Below are positions 7,917 to 11,875 of a stretch of 11,875 nt of DNA, piece after piece; position 1 is the first letter of the stretch, and every line of letters starts with the position of its first letter. The notes beneath the pieces are model-generated. The model did no database searches. It was not told where the DNA came from and saw only the letters and a list, made by a program, of their open reading frames with translations. The DNA lies in the NCBI GenBank assembly GCA_020848595.1, contig JADLHV010000076.1, positions 1-11,875 on the forward strand, written 5' to 3'. Source of the stretch: Bacteroidia bacterium (GTDB lineage Bacteria > Bacteroidota > Bacteroidia > NS11-12g > UBA955). The translations under genes were made by a program, and so were the position numbers.

Positions 7917-7948
7917 AAGCAAAACGACCTAATCAATTGTGTGTTTTA

Positions 7949-7956
7949 CAAATATA
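7949..7956 (-). promoter_or_regulatory. Promoter -7 box of the six-gene operon
   Basis: On the minus strand this reads TATATTTG, an exact match to the Bacteroidota -7 consensus TAnnTTTG. It lies 33 nt upstream of the chosen ATG at 7916. No TTG is found 17-23 nt further upstream; that stretch is only an A/T-rich run. The call therefore rests on the -7 box and its position. Confidence 0.6.
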
Positions 7957-7999
7957 CGAAAAAATACGCAATTATTTAAAAAAATTTAAAATAACTCAG

Positions 8000-8026
8000 A
8001 AAAACTAGGGTAATATAAGTCCCTAA
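8000..8026 (-). terminator. Rho-independent terminator of the E1 dehydrogenase gene
   Basis: Read on the minus strand, TTAGGG (8026-8021) pairs with CCCTAG (8010-8005) across a 10-nt loop, giving five Watson-Crick pairs plus one G-T. Five T residues (8004-8000) follow. It starts 12 nt after the dehydrogenase stop codon and separates that gene from the operon promoter at 7949. The stem is short, so strength is uncertain. Confidence 0.55.
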
Positions 8027-8037
8027 ATTTTAGACAA

Positions 8038-10083
8038 TTAGTAAGCCAATAGACGCTCTAATGCATCTGCCACTTTATCGACATTTGGCAGCATTTCCTT
8101 TTCAAGTCCCATATTTAAAGGGATAGCCGGCAAGTTAGCAGAACCCATAACCTCTATTGGAGCATCTAAAAATTGGAAGCAATTATGTTGAATGCGTCCT
8201 GCGATAGCTTCAGCAAACGAGTTTCTTAAAGTTTCTTCGGTCAACACCATAACTTTTCCGTGTCGTTTTACCGCATTAAAGATGGCTTCATCATCGCAAG
8301 GATTAAGAGTTCTTAAATCAAGCACTTCAACATTATCATTAAACTTCTTAGCCGCATTAGCCGCCCAATAAACGCCCATTCCATAGGTTATAACAGCTAC
8401 CGATTCACCGTAACGAATAGCTTCATCAGAGGCACTAATTACAGTTCTTGCTTTACCTAAAGGGATGATATAATCTTCAGACGGTTCGGGACATTTCGCT
8501 GCTTCAGTTCCAGGCACTTTACTCCAATAAAGCCCCTTATGTTCGAACATAACAACCGGATTTGGATCATAGAAAGCAGCCTTTAACAGACCTTTCATAT
8601 CAGCAGCATTGCTCGGATAAACCACTTTTATACCTTTGATTTGTAAGATACTGCTTTCAACTGTACCACTGTGATAAGGACCACCGCCACCATAGGCACC
8701 AGTTGGAATTCTTATAAGCGATTGAACAGGATATTTACCATTAGACAAATAGCAACTTTTAGATAATTCTTCAACCAATTGATTTATGCCAGGCCAAATA
8801 TAATCCGCAAATTGAATTTCGACTATAGGTTTGCAACCCACAGCACTCATTCCGACCGTTGAGCCCACTATATAAGCTTCTTGAATAGGCGTATTAAACA
8901 CCCTATCTTTTCCATATTTTTTTGCTAGAGTAGCAGCTTCTCTAAACACACCACCTAAACGCACACCGACATCTTGACCATACAACAAAGCTTCAGGATG
9001 ATTTTTCAGAATTTCGTCGCAGGCAAATAGAGCCGCATCAACCATTACTACGGGTTCGCGACCTTCAGGCACCCTGACACCTTGTTCTTCGGTTATAGGC
9101 GTTGGTGCAAACTCGTGCAAATACAAGCTCTCTGGACTTGGGTCGGCGGCATTGACCGCATTTTGAAAACTTTCGGCAATTTCAGCTTTAGCATCATTAT
9201 ATATCTTATCTAATATAGCTTCCGATTCACCTAATTCGAGTAGAGTAGATTTAAGTTTAGGGAAAGGATCATCCACTAAATCTGTTTCAAGATCATCTCG
9301 GTACCATTCACTTCTCACCCCACTGGTATGATGTCCTAAAAGAGGCACCTTAGCATGCAAGAGCATTGGTTTTCTATTTTTTCTTACCCAATCGATAGCC
9401 GATTTCACATCTTCGAAACTTGTCACAAAATCGCTACCATCCGTTCGAGCGCGTCTTAAGCCTTTAAATCCTGCGGCAAACTCATACGCATCCATAGCGC
9501 GCATTTCATCACCACTTGCCGAAATTCCCCAATCGTTATCTTGAACGAGGTATAAAATCGGCAATTCTTTTAGCACTGCCATTTGTAAGGCTTCACTCAC
9601 TTCTCCTTCGGTCATACTACCATCACCAATACTGCATAAAACAATAGGCATATCGGCCGAATAGATCATTTTTTGAGATTCTTTATACTTAATACCATGC
9701 GCCATACCAGTAGCTGGAATAGCTTGCATACCCGTTGCGCTACTTTGATGCGGCATTTTAGGCATCCCTTCGCGCTTTAAAGAAGGGTGAGAATAATAGG
9801 TTCTACCACCAGAGAAAGGGTCGTCGGCCTTAGCTAATAATTGCAGCATTAATTCGTAGGGCGTCATACCCATTGCTAATAGCATGCTTTCATCTCTGTA
9901 GTAAGGTGCAGCAAAATCAATATCTTTCAATTGAAATCCAGCAGCCAACTGAATAGCTTCATGCCCCTTACTAGTAGAATGGACATATTTAGTTATGGGT
10001 CTATTTTCATCATATATATCCGCCATACAGCGGGCCTTGCACATTAAAGTATAGGCATTAATTAGTAGTTCTTTCGTCACCAT
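8038..10083 (-). CDS. Fused E1 alpha/beta 2-oxoacid dehydrogenase (pyruvate or branched-chain type)
   Basis: A 681-residue thiamine-diphosphate enzyme that decarboxylates a 2-oxoacid and transfers the acyl group to the lipoyl domain of an E2 partner in the cytoplasm. The alpha half (about 1-320) carries the TPP/Mg motif GDGSMTEGE (153-161) ending in QDND (181-184), and HHTSG (251-255), which resembles the phosphorylation-loop region of branched-chain E1 alpha. The beta half (about 343-681) carries YGQDVG (368-373), NTPIQEAYIVG (397-407) with the conserved catalytic-region Glu402, the MFEHKGLYW segment (512-520) and a transketolase C-terminal domain with TYGMG and LDLRTLNP. Two subunits that are usually separate are fused, a common arrangement in Bacteroidota. 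E2 and E3 genes are not in the window. Branched-chain versus pyruvate preference cannot be settled by eye. The gene is monocistronic here, divergent from the cyclophilin gene. Confidence 0.95.
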   Translation of the reverse strand: MVTKELLINAYTLMCKARCMADIYDENRPITKYVHSTSKGHEAIQLAAGFQLKDIDFAAPYYRDESMLLAMGMTPYELMLQLLAKADDPFSGGRTYYSHPSLKREGMPKMPHQSSATGMQAIPATGMAHGIKYKESQKMIYSADMPIVLCSIGDGSMTEGEVSEALQMAVLKELPILYLVQDNDWGISASGDEMRAMDAYEFAAGFKGLRRARTDGSDFVTSFEDVKSAIDWVRKNRKPMLLHAKVPLLGHHTSGVRSEWYRDDLETDLVDDPFPKLKSTLLELGESEAILDKIYNDAKAEIAESFQNAVNAADPSPESLYLHEFAPTPITEEQGVRVPEGREPVVMVDAALFACDEILKNHPEALLYGQDVGVRLGGVFREAATLAKKYGKDRVFNTPIQEAYIVGSTVGMSAVGCKPIVEIQFADYIWPGINQLVEELSKSCYLSNGKYPVQSLIRIPTGAYGGGGPYHSGTVESSILQIKGIKVVYPSNAADMKGLLKAAFYDPNPVVMFEHKGLYWSKVPGTEAAKCPEPSEDYIIPLGKARTVISASDEAIRYGESVAVITYGMGVYWAANAAKKFNDNVEVLDLRTLNPCDDEAIFNAVKRHGKVMVLTEETLRNSFAEAIAGRIQHNCFQFLDAPIEVMGSANLPAIPLNMGLEKEMLPNVDKVADALERLLAY

Positions 10084-10159
10084 TAAATACTCTTTAGAGA
10101 TTACGTTTCAAAACAATTTGCAATGTTACGAAAAAATGAAGGAACGACCTTGTGAATTT

Positions 10160-10193
10160 TTGTTTTATATACGACAAAGATGCCATAATTTCG
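10160..10193 (+). promoter_or_regulatory. Putative promoter of the cyclophilin gene
   Basis: TTG at 10160-10162, a 23-nt spacer, then TAATTTCG at 10186-10193, which differs from TAnnTTTG at one base. The -7 box ends 20 nt before the ATG at 10214. This placement supports the 10214 start, since the upstream in-frame ATG at 10118 would put the promoter inside the gene. In the same divergent region (10084-10213) I see no convincing box for the dehydrogenase; minus-strand TAACATTG at 10128-10121 is a one-mismatch candidate without a TTG partner. Confidence 0.5.
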
Positions 10194-10213
10194 CGGTTCA
10201 ATTTTTTAATACA

Positions 10214-10762
10214 ATGGATTACAGTCAACTTCCAGAAGGGCTTTATGCCGAAATGATTACCAATAAAGGTACCATCTACATTTCACTTGAATATCAAAAA
10301 ACACCATTAACTGTTGCCAATTTTGCTGGATTAGCAGAAGGTAAACTGCCAAATAAAGCGAAAGCACTTGGAGAAGCTTATTACAATGGTTTAACATTTC
10401 ATCGTGTAATTCCAGATTTTATGATACAAGGCGGCGACCCAACAGGAACAGGCATGGGTGGACCAGGCTACAGATTTAAAGACGAATTTGATTCGAGCTT
10501 AAGACATACTGGACCAGGTATTCTTTCTATGGCTAATGCAGGACCATTTACAAATGGCAGTCAATTTTTTATAACCCACGTTGCTACACCTTGGCTCGAT
10601 GGAAAGCACTCTGTATTTGGTCATGTTATTGAAGGTCAGGATGTTGTAGATGCAATTCAACAAGGCGATAAGATTGTAGAATTGAAAATCGTAAGACATG
10701 GTTCTGCTCTTAGTGATTATGATCCAAGTACAATTGCTACAGCATCGGCTCTTATGGGCTAA
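10214..10762 (+). CDS. Cyclophilin-type peptidyl-prolyl cis-trans isomerase
   Basis: A 182-residue isomerase that accelerates proline bond rotation during protein folding. The cyclophilin core is clear: FHRVIPDFMIQGGDPTGTG (62-80) with the catalytic Arg64 and the Phe69/Gln72 pocket residues, GPGILSMANAGP (100-111), NGSQFFIT (114-121), W127 and GKHSVFGHVIEG (130-141). A short insertion before the FHRVI motif (about 41-58) is common in bacterial members. I chose the ATG at 10214 because the protein then begins directly with the first beta strand. The upstream ATG at 10118 would add 32 residues with no similarity to the family, and they would overlap a promoter candidate. No signal peptide is seen, so it is probably cytoplasmic. 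It is divergent from the E1 dehydrogenase gene. Confidence 0.95.
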   Translation: MDYSQLPEGLYAEMITNKGTIYISLEYQKTPLTVANFAGLAEGKLPNKAKALGEAYYNGLTFHRVIPDFMIQGGDPTGTGMGGPGYRFKDEFDSSLRHTGPGILSMANAGPFTNGSQFFITHVATPWLDGKHSVFGHVIEGQDVVDAIQQGDKIVELKIVRHGSALSDYDPSTIATASALMG

Positions 10763-10819
10763 TTGTCAGGAAATTACCATATTTTGGCACAAATAACAAA
10801 AGTGTCGTCACATTTACTG

Positions 10820-10828
10820 TATCTTTCG
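10820..10828 (+). promoter_or_regulatory. Weak promoter candidate for the right-hand secreted repeat protein
   Basis: TATCTTTCG lies 20 nt before the ATG at 10848 and matches seven of the eight positions of TAnnTTTG. No TTG occurs at the expected 17-23 nt distance upstream, so the call is weak. No clear terminator is seen after the cyclophilin stop at 10762, and read-through from that gene remains possible. Confidence 0.3.
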
Positions 10829-10847
10829 TCGTCTATTGAATAACTAG

Positions 10848-11875
10848 ATGAAAAGACTACTACTATTTTTTTTACTTTTCTGTTTGAAACTAAGCCTTAC
10901 TGCACAAAACTGTACAGTAAATGCGGGGGTGGACAAAACTTATTGTATAAATGATACTGTAACTTTGAATGGTTTTAAAGCTGGTTCTTTGGGTGGAAAT
11001 TCTAAATGGACTCAAGTATCTGGGCCATCAGTTAATATTAATTCACCCAATGCATTAAACACCAATATTAGTGGTAAAGTTCCAGGAGTCTTTGTATTTA
11101 ATTTACGCAATAGATGTACCGATGGCTCTAATGCCAACGACCAAGTAACTATTACCATCCTCGGAGTAACAACGGCCAATGCTGGTCCAGACCGTTCATT
11201 TTGTCCTGGCCTAGATACCTTAAAAGCATTACCTCCAGGTTCAGGTGAAACAGGGGAATGGACTCTTATTTCAAATTCTGGCGATATCAATATTACCGAT
11301 GAAGACCTTTATAACTCAACCTATACCACTACCAATAGTAATGGTGGCGTTTCTGTATTAAGATGGACTGTAACCAATGCCAATGGGTGTAGTTCGTTTG
11401 ATGATGTTGTATTTACAAACTATGGCAGTGTTATGCCAGTAAACACAAACGACTCGGTAACCTTAGGTCAATGTTATTCAGTATTTACATCAACATTATT
11501 AAGTGGCAGTTATTCGGGTATAGGCTTAGGCGGACAAGGAGGACGTTGGACAGCATTGAGTGGACCAAGTATACCAACGATTCTATCTCCAAATTCAAGC
11601 ACAGCCGAAGCAAGTAATTTAGTTCAAGGTGTTTACTACTTTGAATATAGTGTAAGCGGACCATGTGCTAATGGCAAAGACACCTTAAAAGTTATAGTGC
11701 CAGCACCATTAGGCGTATTATCTCCCAATAATGGATTTATTGTACAATTATGCGATAGACCTACCACCTATATGTTGAATGGATTACCACCCATTTACAT
11801 CAATGATACATGTTCATGGTCGCAGATATCTGGTCCAACTACAGTGGTATTCACACCCGAAAATGCTGCTTCAAC
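10848..11875 (+). CDS. Large secreted PKD/Ig-like repeat protein, 3' end outside the window
   Basis: The first 342 codons of an open frame that reaches the window end without a stop. A signal peptide is evident at residues 1-20 (MKRLLLFF ... LTAQ), so the protein is exported. The mature part consists of beta-rich repeats, each with a W-[ST]-x-[VILA]-SGP-like core: KWTQVSGPS (W54), EWTLISNSG (W138), RWTALSGPS (W234) and SWSQISGPT (W324). They are spaced 84, 96 and 90 residues apart, so the unit is about 90 residues. NAG-x-D strands (NAGVDKTYC, NAGPDRSFCPG) open the first two units, as in PKD/REJ-like domains of Bacteroidota surface proteins. Cysteines recur in each unit. A T9SS C-terminal domain would be expected but cannot be seen. 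It is not closely similar to the minus-strand 1176-residue protein, although both are exported repeat proteins. Confidence 0.9.
   Translation, partial: MKRLLLFFLLFCLKLSLTAQNCTVNAGVDKTYCINDTVTLNGFKAGSLGGNSKWTQVSGPSVNINSPNALNTNISGKVPGVFVFNLRNRCTDGSNANDQVTITILGVTTANAGPDRSFCPGLDTLKALPPGSGETGEWTLISNSGDINITDEDLYNSTYTTTNSNGGVSVLRWTVTNANGCSSFDDVVFTNYGSVMPVNTNDSVTLGQCYSVFTSTLLSGSYSGIGLGGQGGRWTALSGPSIPTILSPNSSTAEASNLVQGVYYFEYSVSGPCANGKDTLKVIVPAPLGVLSPNNGFIVQLCDRPTTYMLNGLPPIYINDTCSWSQISGPTTVVFTPENAAS

Noticed and set aside
7917..7922. TTG start for the first operon gene
   Set aside because: An ATG two codons later gives an equally good lipoprotein signal, and ATG is the more common start.
10118..10213. 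N-terminal extension of the cyclophilin
   Set aside because: The extra 32 residues lack family similarity or a signal peptide and overlap the promoter candidate at 10160-10193; the ATG at 10214 fits the fold.
11012..11290. Minus-strand open frame of 92 codons
   Set aside because: It is antisense to the continuous signal-peptide repeat protein and has no recognisable features.

Overview
The window comes from an AT-rich member of the Bacteroidota, probably a Chitinophagales, Sphingobacteriales or Flavobacteriales relative. The evidence is a C-terminal type IX secretion (T9SS) type B sorting domain, several small lipoproteins with Lys-rich residues after the lipobox cysteine, a fused E1 alpha/beta 2-oxoacid dehydrogenase, and promoter-like TAnnTTTG boxes in place of a classic -10 box. 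No tRNA, rRNA, insertion sequence or CRISPR array is visible.

Layout. Positions 1-267 hold a non-coding, imperfect direct repeat (about 159-bp period, roughly 80% identical by eye) carrying six regularly placed copies of the heptamer TAGTGCT. It may continue beyond the left edge and runs into the 3' end of the first gene. Positions 268-7916 (minus strand) hold six tightly packed genes, read right to left: two lipoproteins sharing a DUF4214/DUF1549-like motif, a Tat-exported DUF1501-like protein, a lipoprotein with a CX4CH cytochrome-c-like motif, a small Ig-like lipoprotein, and a 1176-residue T9SS cargo with a CUB-like domain, seven GG-x-W-S-G repeats, a PKD domain and a type B sorting domain. 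Gaps are 1-11 nt or overlaps of 4-20 nt, so this looks like one operon. It is preceded by a perfect TAnnTTTG box at 7949-7956.

Positions 8038-10083 (minus) hold a housekeeping fused E1 2-oxoacid dehydrogenase with its own likely terminator at 8000-8026. Diverging from it is a cyclophilin-type peptidyl-prolyl isomerase (10214-10762, plus). Next on the plus strand is the start of another large secreted repeat protein (10848 to beyond the window end), with PKD/Ig-like repeats of about 90 residues.

The six-gene operon is the most interesting part. Every product appears to be exported. The combination of a DUF1501-like protein, a cytochrome-like lipoprotein and DUF1549/DUF4214-like proteins recalls the exported gene sets of Planctomycetes, but here it is joined to a T9SS surface protein. 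A joint envelope or cell-surface role is inferred from gene order and export signals; the biochemical function cannot be read from the sequence.
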